Shown here in pieces: positions 8,154-17,089 of a stretch of DNA of 64,000 nt. A program made the position numbers and the translations under genes. The stretch covers positions 744,001-808,000 of the forward strand of contig NZ_VMHP01000001.1 in NCBI RefSeq assembly GCF_008795985.1, written 5' to 3'. The DNA is from Marinobacter halotolerans (lineage in GTDB: Bacteria; Pseudomonadota; Gammaproteobacteria; Pseudomonadales; Oleiphilaceae). The notes beneath the pieces were generated by a model. It had not been told where the DNA came from, made no database searches, and saw nothing but the letters and a program-made list of their open reading frames with translations. The stretch's first letter is position 1. Each line of letters opens with the position of its first letter.

Positions 8154-9572
8154 TCAAATGATCCGGGAAAACCGCTGACTCGCACCTTCCTTCCGATAGA
8201 GGTCAAAAATCTGGCAGATGGCGCGAATCAGCAACCGACCGGCAGGCTGGACCTGAAGCACGGTGCCATTATCGGCGATCAGTTGGTCCTGAATCATTGG
8301 CTTCAGTCGGTTCAGTTCATCCGTGAAGTAACGATCCAGCTCTTCCTGCCACAGGGCCGAGAACTGCTGTCGATCCAAACGGAACTGGCAGATCAGCTGG
8401 CCGATCACCCACCGACGGATGCGATCATCCCGGGTCAGGTTCACGCCTTTGTTGATGGCCAGCTGACCCGCGTCGATGGCCGCCTCCCAGGACGGCAAGT
8501 CATGATTGTTCTGGAAATAGGCATCGTCGGTCTGACCAATAGCGGAGACGCCCAGAGACACCAGATCGCACTCGGAGTGGGTGGTATAGCCCTGGAAGTT
8601 CCGGTGCAGGCGGCCTTCGCGCTGGGCCACAGACAGGCTGTCATCGGGCCTGGCAAAGTGGTCCATGCCAATGTATTCATAGCCGGCGTCCAGCAACCGG
8701 TTGATGGTGTTTTGCAGAATGGTCAGCTTCTGCTGCGGGCTGGGCAATGTATCCGCCTGAATCCGGGTCTGTGGGTAGAAGCGGTCCGGCAGGTGGGCGT
8801 AGCTGAACACCGACAGCCGGTCCGGGGACATCTCGATCACCGCTTCCAGAGTATCGGCAAAACTTTCGGGCGTCTGAAAAGGCAGGCCATAAATCAGGTC
8901 CAGGTTGATTGAGCGAAAACCGATCCGCCGGGCCTCATTGAGCACAGTCTCGGTCATCTCTCTGGGCTGAATGCGATTCACCGCTTTCTGTACCTGCGGA
9001 TTCACGTCCTGCACGCCAAGGCTGATGCGATTGAAGCCCAGATTCCAAAGGGTTGGCAGGGTGTCCTGATCCACTTCCCGGGGATCGATTTCCACGCTGT
9101 AATCCCGATCGTCGTTAGTCTGCAGGTTGAACAGCTCTCCATAGCCGGCCATCAGATATTCCATTACATCCTTGGGCAGAAAGGTGGGCGTGCCGCCGCC
9201 CCAGTGCAGCTGCTTCACCGGCCGGTGGCCACCGAAAAGCTCGGACTGGATCGCCGCCTCTTTCAGCACACGCTCCACGTAGGGCATCGCCTTGTCGCGC
9301 TTTTTGGTGATCACCTTGTTGCAGGCGCAGTAGTAGCAAAGGTGCGCACAGAACGGCAGATGGGTGTAAAGCGAAAGCGGCCGTCCGCTTGCCCTGCTGC
9401 GTGCGGCAGCGTCCACCATGTCGGCAACCGGGTAGCTCTGATTGAACTCCACTGCCGTGGGATAGGAGGTATACCTGGGACCGCTGAGATCGTAGCGGCG
9501 GATCAGGGCGTCGTTCCAGATGAAGTCCGGCAGCGCGGAGTGGCGGGGCTCAAGGGCGGGAATGGAGGTCAT
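8154..9572 (-). CDS. hemN: Oxygen-independent coproporphyrinogen III oxidase
   Basis: A 472-residue radical SAM enzyme that decarboxylates coproporphyrinogen III to protoporphyrinogen IX for heme synthesis without oxygen. The CxxxCxxC cluster motif (Cys75, Cys79, Cys82 in FCAHLCYYCAC) is followed by the extra Cys typical of HemN, a GGGTPTFL SAM-binding segment and the HemN C-terminal domain. I start at the ATG at 9572 because the N-terminus then matches HemN (RRYDLSGPRYTSYPTA); the longer reading to 9728 adds 52 residues of poor character. Anaerobic function fits the nitrate-respiration genes in this window. It converges with gntR; the 9-bp gap lies in a small hairpin (8146-8167) containing the hemN stop. 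Confidence 0.93.
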   Translation of the reverse strand: MTSIPALEPRHSALPDFIWNDALIRRYDLSGPRYTSYPTAVEFNQSYPVADMVDAAARSRASGRPLSLYTHLPFCAHLCYYCACNKVITKKRDKAMPYVERVLKEAAIQSELFGGHRPVKQLHWGGGTPTFLPKDVMEYLMAGYGELFNLQTNDDRDYSVEIDPREVDQDTLPTLWNLGFNRISLGVQDVNPQVQKAVNRIQPREMTETVLNEARRIGFRSINLDLIYGLPFQTPESFADTLEAVIEMSPDRLSVFSYAHLPDRFYPQTRIQADTLPSPQQKLTILQNTINRLLDAGYEYIGMDHFARPDDSLSVAQREGRLHRNFQGYTTHSECDLVSLGVSAIGQTDDAYFQNNHDLPSWEAAIDAGQLAINKGVNLTRDDRIRRWVIGQLICQFRLDRQQFSALWQEELDRYFTDELNRLKPMIQDQLIADNGTVLQVQPAGRLLIRAICQIFDLYRKEGASQRFSRII

Positions 9573-9749
9573 GGCTAATGCTCTGAAATCTGTTTGCGGT
9601 AGTGGGCATTTTATCAAGGACCGACATCCGGTGCGCCGGGCAATTGGCGTAGAACCCCTACCCCTTTGTGGGCATTTTCTGTGTTGCAGGAATAATTTCG
9701 CGCCACCTCTCGTTGTATGGGCACACACCCAATCAACGGAGGAAGCGAT

Positions 9750-10886
9750 ATGTCTTTTACCTTTCGTTCTGCCTTTCCGCCGGCACTCATGCTTGCGGCC
9801 ATGGTTCCAGCGAACGCCCAGGCCGATGACCCGCTGGTCCGATCAGAAAACGATGACTACCGTCTCGAGATTTCCGGCCAGCTAAACCGGGCCCTGCTGG
9901 TTGCCGACGACGGTGACAAAACCACGCTGCTGAACGTGGATAACAACAATAGCTCTTCACGCATACGGTTTGTGGCCGAATCCACCAACGACGGCCCGCT
10001 GGATGCTGGCGCCGCCTATGAGGCGGAATTCACCATTAACAACAGTGCCAGCATCAGCCAGGAAGAAGGGGGAGAGAACAACACCGAGGCGTTCGAAGCC
10101 AGGCGGGCCGAGGTTTACCTGGAGCATGAACGGCTGGGCACGCTCTGGCTTGGCCAGGGACCCACAGCCACCGATAGCCTTACCCAGCAGGACCTGTCTG
10201 GCACCATGAACGCAGGGTTTTCATTCACAAGCCTTGTCGGTGGGGGCATCCTTTTTCGGGACAGTGGCACCGGCCAGCTCAGCAACACCGACCTGGGCGA
10301 CGTATCCGACAACCTTGACGGTTTCGGCCGGAACACCCGTCTACGGTATGACTTCCCAGAAATCGGCGACTGGGAATTTCGCACCTCGGTCATCAACGAC
10401 GGTGCGGTTGATGCCGGCGCTTTCTATTCATCCGAGTTCAATGACCTGCGCATTGAGGCTGCATTCGGCGTCGGTAATGCCAGTGAACTGGGGGATATCA
10501 ATGACCCGGCCGCCTACGACTACCAGATGTCAGGCTCCATCTCCGTGCGCAACGACAACGGCTATAACCTGACCTTTGCCACCGGCCACGCAGCTTCCCG
10601 AGTGAGCAACCGTGACGACCTGACCTTCTTCTACACAAAGGCCGGTTACCGCTCCGAACCCTTCCCCCAGCTGGGCAATACAGCACTGTCCGTTGACTGG
10701 GGCCAGACCCGCAACGAAGACCAGAACAATGATCGGTCCGATGTCATCGGTGTGCAGCTGGTGCAGGACATCGACGTCATTAACACCGAAACCTATGCCA
10801 CAGTCCGCCGCGCATCCCTGGACCGGGATGCTGAGCAGTTCGACGACCTGCTGATCGCCATGGTCGGTTTCCGTCTGGATTTCTGA
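9750..10886 (+). CDS. Porin-like outer-membrane beta-barrel protein
   Basis: A 378-residue exported protein. The start at 9750 is preceded by ACGGAGGAAG and gives a signal peptide ending near ANAQA. The mature protein alternates polar and hydrophobic residues, with many Asp/Asn/Gly turns, and ends in a barrel-type C-terminus with terminal Phe (GFRLDF), the usual BAM recognition signature. It resembles general Gram-negative porins of marine gammaproteobacteria, which are about 350-400 residues. It is divergent from hemN and followed after 94 bp by the hydrolase gene. No substrate can be deduced. The barrel call is well supported; membership of the downstream operon is uncertain. Confidence 0.75.
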   Translation: MSFTFRSAFPPALMLAAMVPANAQADDPLVRSENDDYRLEISGQLNRALLVADDGDKTTLLNVDNNNSSSRIRFVAESTNDGPLDAGAAYEAEFTINNSASISQEEGGENNTEAFEARRAEVYLEHERLGTLWLGQGPTATDSLTQQDLSGTMNAGFSFTSLVGGGILFRDSGTGQLSNTDLGDVSDNLDGFGRNTRLRYDFPEIGDWEFRTSVINDGAVDAGAFYSSEFNDLRIEAAFGVGNASELGDINDPAAYDYQMSGSISVRNDNGYNLTFATGHAASRVSNRDDLTFFYTKAGYRSEPFPQLGNTALSVDWGQTRNEDQNNDRSDVIGVQLVQDIDVINTETYATVRRASLDRDAEQFDDLLIAMVGFRLDF

Positions 10887-10980
10887 AAAAAATTTGGCAC
10901 TGACGGAATAACAGTCTGGTCACCTGCGTTGTCCAGACAACACACATACAAACTGACCAAGACAACGAGAGGACTCAAAG

Positions 10981-11814
10981 GTGAAGATTTCCGCCCTGAA
11001 GAAAGACAGCAAGGATACTGGCACCCGGGTAGCACAGGTGACCGGCGTAAGCGCAAAAGGTCCGATCTCCGCCTATGTGATTTCACCGGCAGGCCCCGCC
11101 ACAAACCCAGCGATGATTGCGATCCACGGCATCTCACGGAACGCCGGGGAACTGGTGGAGCAATTTCAGGCCGAGGCCACGATGAACAATCGGGTCGTGA
11201 TCGTCCCCCACTTCGATCAAAAAACCTGGCCCGTTTTCCAGCGCATCACCGGGAAGCATCGTCCCGACCTGGCGCTCCTGTCACTGATCAACACACTGCG
11301 TCAGAGCGGCCTTTTGGATGAACAGCGTATCAGCCTCTTCGGGTATTCCGGTGGCGCACAACTGGCTCACCGTTTCGCCATGCTGTTCCCGGAACTGGTC
11401 GACGAGCTGCACCTGGGAGCAGCTGGCTGGTACACACTGCCGGTTCCCAAACTGCCCTACCCCCTGGGCATCGGCCCGGGGGCCAGCAAGGGCAACTGGC
11501 ACCTGCTGATGGAAAGCAGCCTGCACCAGTTCCTGGAGCGCAGGATTCACGTCTACGTTGGCAGTGAAGACACCCTGACCGACAGTTCCCTGAGGCGTGA
11601 ACCACTGCTGAACCGCATCCAGGGTGATACCCGCTACGAACGCGCAGAACGCTACGTAAGCCTGATCACGCACTATCAGTTGGAGATGGGCTTACCGGGC
11701 AATGCGCACCTCGAGGTGCTTGAGGGGTGCGGTCACGATTTTTCTCAATGCTGTAACCAGGGCGGAATGCTCTCGCGCATTGCCGCCACGAGCAGTAACC
11801 GTGACCGGGTCTGA
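10981..11814 (+). CDS. Alpha/beta hydrolase (esterase/PHB-depolymerase-like)
   Basis: A 277-residue cytoplasmic alpha/beta hydrolase starting at GTG (AGAGGA 7 nt upstream). A complete catalytic triad is visible: nucleophile Ser123 in GYSGG, Asp197 in GSEDTLTD and His252 in GCGHDFSQC. The HGISRNAGE segment near residue 45 forms the oxyanion-hole strand. The overall pattern resembles small esterases and poly(3-hydroxybutyrate)-depolymerase-type hydrolases, but no signal peptide is seen. It is followed after 53 bp by the P-loop NTPase gene and then the ABC gene in the same direction, so it probably belongs to that unit. The substrate is unknown. Confidence 0.78.
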   Translation: MKISALKKDSKDTGTRVAQVTGVSAKGPISAYVISPAGPATNPAMIAIHGISRNAGELVEQFQAEATMNNRVVIVPHFDQKTWPVFQRITGKHRPDLALLSLINTLRQSGLLDEQRISLFGYSGGAQLAHRFAMLFPELVDELHLGAAGWYTLPVPKLPYPLGIGPGASKGNWHLLMESSLHQFLERRIHVYVGSEDTLTDSSLRREPLLNRIQGDTRYERAERYVSLITHYQLEMGLPGNAHLEVLEGCGHDFSQCCNQGGMLSRIAATSSNRDRV

Positions 11815-11867
11815 GCGCCCATAACGCCCGAACACCGAACTGACGACAGCCAAAAAAGGATCTGATC

Positions 11868-12947
11868 ATGAGCTTTAACGAACTGGTAAACGACCCCACC
11901 ACCCAACTGACCGAAGCCAAATGGTCATTCGCGACTCGCCGGGTGAACCAGGCGGATGCCGTCTCCCTGGAGACGGATTTTGCAGACACCCAACACGGCG
12001 ACCTGATTCTGGGCCGGGTGATGAGCCTTGGAAAACACGGCGGCATACAGCTATCCAGCGGGCGCCGTTCTGAACTTTTTACCGGCGATCTGGTGGTGCT
12101 TCCCTGCGCCGCCCGCTACGCGCCAGACCAGTTCGAAGGCACCGCTGAAATTGATCCCGAAGGCGCTGATATGTTGGCCAGTGGTGGCTGTCTGGGCAAG
12201 GCAAGAGCCAAGAACGAACGGGTCAAACCGCCCACCCGGGTTCTGCCCATCGGGCGTCTGACCAATGTCGGTGGCGCTCCAGTAAACCTGACAGACTACG
12301 CGCTGCCCAAGCCTGCCCGGAAGTCACGGATTCCGGTGATCGCGGTTTTCGGTACCGCCATGAACTCCGGCAAAACGCTGGCCACCGCACGGCTGGGATA
12401 TGGCTTGCGCCAGACTGGCCTGCGGGTAGCAACCATCAAGGCGACCGGCACCGGCTCATTTGGCGATTTCAACGAATTCGCCGACACCGGCGTTCACTAC
12501 ATCGCCGATTTTACCGACGCCGGCCTGGCAACCACCTACCTTTTGCCGCTCAATGAGATCAAGGATGGAATCGAGCGGTTGTTGTTCGACGCCGAGCAGA
12601 ACGAATGTGACGTGGTGGTGATGGAAGTCGCTGATGGCCTGTTCCAACGGGAGTCTGCGGCACTGCTGGCAGACACTGAATTCCGCGAACGCATTGGCGG
12701 CATGGTATTCGCCTGCGGTGATGCCGTGGCGGCAGCCGGCGGCGTTCAGGAACTGCGCCGGCTTGGTTACGAACCAGAGGCACTGACCGGCATGCTCAGC
12801 TGCTCACCCATGGCCACCGCCGAAGCGCAGGCTGCTACGGGTATTCGGGTGATGACCAAAGGCGAGCTGTCAGACCCCGGCGAGGCCATGGCCATTCTGC
12901 GCCGGACCACCCAACCACAGACAGAGGCAGAGACCCAGACGCCATGA
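11868..12947 (+). CDS. P-loop NTPase of dethiobiotin-synthetase/MobB-like type, function unknown
   Basis: A 359-residue protein with two parts. Residues 1-150 are a mixed alpha/beta domain that I do not recognise. From about 155 there is a P-loop domain with Walker A at 162-170 (GTAMNSGKT, Lys169), an IKATGTGS segment and a hydrophobic-acidic strand (VVVMEVADGLF) that looks like Walker B. This layout resembles the DUF1611/BioD/MobB branch of P-loop proteins. Its stop overlaps the start of the ABC gene (ATGA-type), so the two are translated together. It may charge or modify a substrate handled by the adjacent hydrolase and transporter, but that is inference from position only. Confidence 0.6.
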   Translation: MSFNELVNDPTTQLTEAKWSFATRRVNQADAVSLETDFADTQHGDLILGRVMSLGKHGGIQLSSGRRSELFTGDLVVLPCAARYAPDQFEGTAEIDPEGADMLASGGCLGKARAKNERVKPPTRVLPIGRLTNVGGAPVNLTDYALPKPARKSRIPVIAVFGTAMNSGKTLATARLGYGLRQTGLRVATIKATGTGSFGDFNEFADTGVHYIADFTDAGLATTYLLPLNEIKDGIERLLFDAEQNECDVVVMEVADGLFQRESAALLADTEFRERIGGMVFACGDAVAAAGGVQELRRLGYEPEALTGMLSCSPMATAEAQAATGIRVMTKGELSDPGEAMAILRRTTQPQTEAETQTP

Positions 12948-14512
12948 TGCCGAGACTCCTTGACCATGGCCGTCGCCGGATGCTGCTTGGCGTGTTCGCG
13001 CTGATCTGCGCCGAGGGCGTCGCTGCAGGCGCTGCGGCCTTTGCCACACGAGTGCTGTTCAACGCCCTGCACGGTCAGCAGGCGCTGCCCCGGGATCCCA
13101 TGATCCTGCTGGCAGTATCGGGCCTGTTGATCGCCTTTTGCCGGGTGGCCGCCCGGGCCAAGGGTGAACGTATGGGCCAGTATTACGCCCTCGATATTCG
13201 CCACGCGCTGTTCAACCAGGGGACGGCCATGTCGGTCAGCGACGTCTCCGCCCGGCGCACCGGGTATATGTCTTTGCGCTTCGTGGGTGATCTGACCGCA
13301 TTCCGCAACTGGTTAGGGCTGGGGCTGCCACGTTTGCTGGCCGCCATCGTGCTGATTCCCACCACACTGGCGGTATTGGGCTGGATGCATCTGCCTTTTG
13401 TCTGGGCCGTCGCACCGCTGTTTCTGATGGCCCTGCTTGCGATCGGGGTCGGCGGGCTCAAGCTGCCGGTCATGCAACGCCGGGTAAGATCCCGCCGGGC
13501 CGCCATTGCCGCCGATATGGCGGAGCGTATGCCCATCGCACCGGAACTTGGCCAGCTTGGGCGCCGGGGCCAAGAATCCCGTCGCATTGATAAGCGCTCA
13601 AAACGGATGATTTCCGCAGCGCTCACCCGGATCCGCCATGCCGAGATTCTGAAAAGCATGCCGGATCTGATCGCCGGTGTGGCCGCGGTAGCGCTAATCT
13701 GGGTGGGAAGCCGCCACAACCTGGACACCGGCACCATCGCCGGTGCACTAGCGGCACTGGGCATTGCCCTGAAACCGATGCGGGACCTGGCGACGGTCTG
13801 GAACCATGGCGCGGCATTCAAGGCCGCCCACAGCAAGTGCGTGGCGGCACTGCAACGGCCGACCCGCCGCGAATCCGCGTCGGGCCTGCAGCTCGGGAAA
13901 AAGCAGCCCCTGGACATTCACTTTGACCGCGCAGGCATGCCACCCATCAGCGCCCGGATCGGCGCCGGCGAGCGGGTTAGCCTGACTGGCGACAACGGCA
14001 CCGGAAAATCCCGGTTGATAAGGACGCTGGCTGGACTGGACACCCTGGAAAGCGGCACAGTAATGCTTAACGGTAAATCCCTGGCGGAATTGTCCCAGGG
14101 CAGTCTGCGCCGGCGGGTCAAGCGAATCGGCAGTGACCCGACCATCCTCAAGGGGTCACTGCGCAAGGCGCTGACCCTGGGACTGGATCGCCGCCCGGAT
14201 GACAAGGTCATTGCGCAAACCGCCCGAGCTGCGGGCCTGCAGAGACTGCTGGAGTCAGAAGAAGGGCTGGACAGATCAGTTGCCGAAGGCGGCCGGGATC
14301 TGTCCGCCGGCCAGCGAGTCAAAGTTGCCATGGTGCGAGTCATGCTGGCAAAACCCGGCCTGATCCTGATTGACAGCTCTGCCGGGCAACTGGATGCTGC
14401 GGGAAAACAGGCGATGACCGACTGGCTGAAACAACAGCGCGCGACCGTTATTGCCTCCGAGCATGCCTACCTGACTCCAGGCCTGTTTGACCAGACACTC
14501 AGGCTTGGCTAG
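12944..14512 (+). CDS. ABC half-transporter (fused membrane and ATPase domains), degenerate catalytic motif
   Basis: A 522-residue protein with a hydrophobic N-terminal half (about five to six membrane segments between residues 10 and 300) and a C-terminal ABC ATPase domain. Walker A is intact (GDNGTGKS, Lys355), and the signature is LSAGQ rather than LSGGQ. The Walker B Asp477 is followed by Ser478 where a catalytic Glu is expected (LILIDSSAGQLD), and the Q-loop Gln is not evident. The D-loop and an H-loop-like SEHAYL are present. The fusion resembles CydC/type-IV exporters but is short. It may form a heterodimer with an undetected partner or act as a slow or regulatory ATPase. It is coupled to the upstream NTPase gene and followed after 30 bp by the protease gene. 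Confidence 0.72.
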   Translation: MMPRLLDHGRRRMLLGVFALICAEGVAAGAAAFATRVLFNALHGQQALPRDPMILLAVSGLLIAFCRVAARAKGERMGQYYALDIRHALFNQGTAMSVSDVSARRTGYMSLRFVGDLTAFRNWLGLGLPRLLAAIVLIPTTLAVLGWMHLPFVWAVAPLFLMALLAIGVGGLKLPVMQRRVRSRRAAIAADMAERMPIAPELGQLGRRGQESRRIDKRSKRMISAALTRIRHAEILKSMPDLIAGVAAVALIWVGSRHNLDTGTIAGALAALGIALKPMRDLATVWNHGAAFKAAHSKCVAALQRPTRRESASGLQLGKKQPLDIHFDRAGMPPISARIGAGERVSLTGDNGTGKSRLIRTLAGLDTLESGTVMLNGKSLAELSQGSLRRRVKRIGSDPTILKGSLRKALTLGLDRRPDDKVIAQTARAAGLQRLLESEEGLDRSVAEGGRDLSAGQRVKVAMVRVMLAKPGLILIDSSAGQLDAAGKQAMTDWLKQQRATVIASEHAYLTPGLFDQTLRLG

Positions 14513-14542
14513 AGCCGACATAACCTGGACGAGCTAGACACT

Positions 14543-16090
14543 ATGACGCATACGCTGCACACACTGAAACAGCCCGCCAGGCCATGGCTGGCAAGCCTGA
14601 AATTGGCTGCCCTGCTGATCGCGATCGCTGTCTGCCTGGCCGCCAACCCACTGGCGGCTGATGACGAAGCCGAAGAAATGGCAGAAGAAGCCGCGGAAGA
14701 AGCTGCCGAGGAGTCGGCAGAGGAGGCCGCTGAAGAGGCGGCAGAGGAATCCGCAGAGGAAGCGGCGGAAGAGTCTGCCGAAGAGGCTGCAGAAGAAGCC
14801 GCCGAAGAGTCAGCGGAGGAAGCCGCGGAAGAGTCCGCCGAAGAAGTCGCCGAAAGCGAACTGGAAGAAGGTGAAGAAGACGGAGACTTTGAGCAGGAGC
14901 GGGAAGAGGATCGCGACGAGTTTGTGAAAGAATCCGGAACTTCCGGCGGAGAAGCCAACTCGCGGACCGCTTTTTTTGAGGAATTCGGTGAACGGGATCT
15001 GGTCGTGCGCCAGGAGCTGCTGGTGATGGCAGACACCGGGCAGATCGACACATTGATCGGTCGCGCCGAACTGTCCCTGGTCAGCCGGATTTCTCTCAAG
15101 CGACTCTCCGGGGAGCTGGCCCGCTTTCGCGTTGCCCAGTCCTACAGCCCGCAGCAGCTTTCCCAACGTCTGAAGCAGCAACTCCCGGACGCCAGCATCG
15201 ACCTGAATCACGGCTATCAAATCGCAGGCTCCGCCGATCAGGACCCGGAGAACCCCCGGCTCGCCGGGGGCGTCTATCAGGTCCCCAAGGAAGCCCGGAG
15301 CAAAAGCATTCGCATCGGAATGATCGATACCAATGTCGACACCGAGCATGCTGCATTCTCATCCAGTCGCATCACCGAGCGTGATTTTCTGTCCGGGAGC
15401 CAGCAACGGGACCTGAAACACGGTACCGGCGTGGCGTCATTGCTGGTCGGTCGGACCGAGACGTTTCAAGGTATTGCCCCCGGAAACCAGCTACTGGTGG
15501 CATCAGTATTCGCCGACTATTCCGATCAGGGCCTGGTTGCCACCTCCCACGACCTGATCGCCGCCATGGACTGGCTGGTGGATCAACAGGCGAACCCCAT
15601 CAACATCAGCCTTTCAGGCCCCTTCAACCAGGTGGTGTCGGCGGCCGTCGAGTCGCTGGCGAAGGAAGGTATTTTGCTGGTCGCCGCCGTGGGCAATCAG
15701 GGGCCTTTTGCGAAGCCGCGTTACCCGGCCGCTTATGCGAACGTGATCGGGGTAACAGCGGTGGACAGGAATGGTCGGCTATACAGCCAGGCAGGCCGTG
15801 GTGATCAAGTGGATTACTCGGGACCGGGGGTGGGAATGCAAGTGGCGAGAGCAGGATCGGGGACCGAGTTTGATTCGGTCAGCGGTACCTCCTACGCCAC
15901 GCCACTGATTACCGGGCTGATGCTGGCTTACCAGCAACAGTACGACGTGACCTCAGAAGAAGGCGAAGCCCTGCAGGCGCTGATCCGGAAGGACATGGTG
16001 GATCTGGGTCAACCCGGTCGTGACCAGTTGTTCGGGCATGGCCTGCCGGGCCGGACGTGGATCGACAAAACTCTGGGACTGTCAGAGTAG
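14543..16090 (+). CDS. Secreted subtilisin-family (S8) serine protease with Ala/Glu repeat
   Basis: A 515-residue exported protease. A hydrophobic signal (about residues 18-42) is followed by a 60-residue acidic repeat (46-105), an acidic/charged linker, a prodomain-like segment, and an S8 catalytic domain with the full triad: Asp262 (IGMIDTN), His293 (HGTGVASL) and Ser450 (SGTSYATP), plus the oxyanion Asn385 (AAVGNQGP). There is no recognisable C-terminal anchor or sorting tag. It lies 30 bp after the ABC gene and overlaps the convergent outer-membrane barrel gene by 9 bp at the 3' end. Action in the periplasm or outside the cell is expected; the target is unknown. Confidence 0.85.
   Translation: MTHTLHTLKQPARPWLASLKLAALLIAIAVCLAANPLAADDEAEEMAEEAAEEAAEESAEEAAEEAAEESAEEAAEESAEEAAEEAAEESAEEAAEESAEEVAESELEEGEEDGDFEQEREEDRDEFVKESGTSGGEANSRTAFFEEFGERDLVVRQELLVMADTGQIDTLIGRAELSLVSRISLKRLSGELARFRVAQSYSPQQLSQRLKQQLPDASIDLNHGYQIAGSADQDPENPRLAGGVYQVPKEARSKSIRIGMIDTNVDTEHAAFSSSRITERDFLSGSQQRDLKHGTGVASLLVGRTETFQGIAPGNQLLVASVFADYSDQGLVATSHDLIAAMDWLVDQQANPINISLSGPFNQVVSAAVESLAKEGILLVAAVGNQGPFAKPRYPAAYANVIGVTAVDRNGRLYSQAGRGDQVDYSGPGVGMQVARAGSGTEFDSVSGTSYATPLITGLMLAYQQQYDVTSEEGEALQALIRKDMVDLGQPGRDQLFGHGLPGRTWIDKTLGLSE
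14678..14857 (+). repeat. Fifteen-unit tetrapeptide (xAEE) repeat region inside the S8 protease gene
   Basis: Fifteen consecutive 12-bp units encode (M/A/S/V)-Ala-Glu-(Glu/Ser), nearly all AAEE or SAEE. Codons vary freely (gaa/gag, gcc/gca/gcg/gct), so the DNA repeat is diverged while the peptide pattern is kept, pointing to selection on the protein. The product would be a highly acidic helix or disordered spacer between the signal peptide and the catalytic domain. Confidence 0.9.
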
Positions 16091-17050
16091 CGCCACTTCA
16101 ACCAGCATCTCGATGCGATTATCATCGAAATCGAGCGCCTGGTTATTGGAATTGTAGTTGCGGTGTTCGGCTTTTAGTTCCAGGGTCACCGAATCGGTTA
16201 CTGGCGCATCCAGCCGCACTCGCCAGCGCTGTCGGTAATCCCGTCGTTTGGCGTTGAGGCCGGGATCTACTTCGTCATAACGGCGAATTTCATAGCGCCA
16301 ATCCGCACGAATACGGACCGGGGTTTCGTCCAGCAGACTGAGCCGCTGGACGTATCCGAAACTGACGCGCGGGCTCTGGTAATCATACACCGCATCGTCT
16401 GCGTCTTCCCTGTGATAGCGGGCCTTGGCGGTCAGATACTGGGTGGTGCCATCCAGGAAATAGAACGCAGAGCCATCCAGCCGCTGGCCCTGGTTGTCCC
16501 GACCCGGCGCCCCGTCCAGTCGGGTATTTTCATAGCTCAGGCTGCTGCGGACATAAAGCTTGCGCGTCACCAGATCACTAACATAGCCACTGAGCATCTG
16601 TTTGTTGAGCAGGGACTCGCCTCCTACCCTGGCATAGGTCACATCCACCCTGGCGCCGGCGGTAACACCGGCCAGATCCCGGCTAAGGTCCAGGTAGGTG
16701 TAATGAAGCTGAAGATTGAAATCCTGTTCCTCGAAATAACGTCGGTCTTCCAGCAGATAGCCTGTGCGTAACTCCGTGTTGTCTCCGATCTGGTCTTCAT
16801 AACCCAGATCCAGCTCCGCAATGGCGGCAAAGTCGCTCTCGGCCGAGGAAACATCAAGGGCATCCACCACCAGATTGTCTTCAAACCGCAGCCCACCGGT
16901 GGCCGAGACGTCCAGCCCATCCGTCCAGCAGGTTTCGTCCGCCTGTTCAGCAGTCTGGGCAGACAGGACGGATGGCCAGATAGACAGAATGGCACTGGTG
17001 AACAGTGCCCCTGGAAAAACGGAACGAGAAAAAGGGGCCGAAAATATCAT
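16082..17050 (-). CDS. Outer-membrane beta-barrel protein, function unknown
   Basis: A 322-residue protein with a signal sequence (cleavage near VLSAQ) and a body of amphipathic strands rich in Arg, Tyr and Asp (for example LQLHYTYLDLSRDL, IRADWRYEIRRY). This is the pattern of a 14- to 16-stranded outer-membrane barrel. It ends EMLVEVALL without the classic terminal Phe. One Cys (CWTDG) follows the signal region. It lies 39 bp downstream of the anti-sigma gene in the same direction, so it is likely the third gene of the sigma operon, and its end overlaps the convergent S8 protease gene by 9 bp. It may be the pore or anchor for the protease or a product of the neighbouring operon. Confidence 0.65.
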   Translation of the reverse strand: MIFSAPFSRSVFPGALFTSAILSIWPSVLSAQTAEQADETCWTDGLDVSATGGLRFEDNLVVDALDVSSAESDFAAIAELDLGYEDQIGDNTELRTGYLLEDRRYFEEQDFNLQLHYTYLDLSRDLAGVTAGARVDVTYARVGGESLLNKQMLSGYVSDLVTRKLYVRSSLSYENTRLDGAPGRDNQGQRLDGSAFYFLDGTTQYLTAKARYHREDADDAVYDYQSPRVSFGYVQRLSLLDETPVRIRADWRYEIRRYDEVDPGLNAKRRDYRQRWRVRLDAPVTDSVTLELKAEHRNYNSNNQALDFDDNRIEMLVEVALL

Positions 17051-17089
17051 GAACGCTCCTTGTACGGGAAAATTGGTATGGGTTGCCGA

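Noticed and set aside
9613..9617. A TTGAT half-site upstream of hemN as an FNR box
   Set aside because: The right half (TGCCC instead of ATCAA) does not fit; a single pentamer is too weak to claim.
14509..15099. A 196-residue minus-strand frame of Ser/Ala repeats opposite the protease
   Set aside because: It is the mirror of the xAEE repeat read in another frame (SSADSSAASS). The plus-strand frame has the signal peptide, catalytic triad and good spacing.
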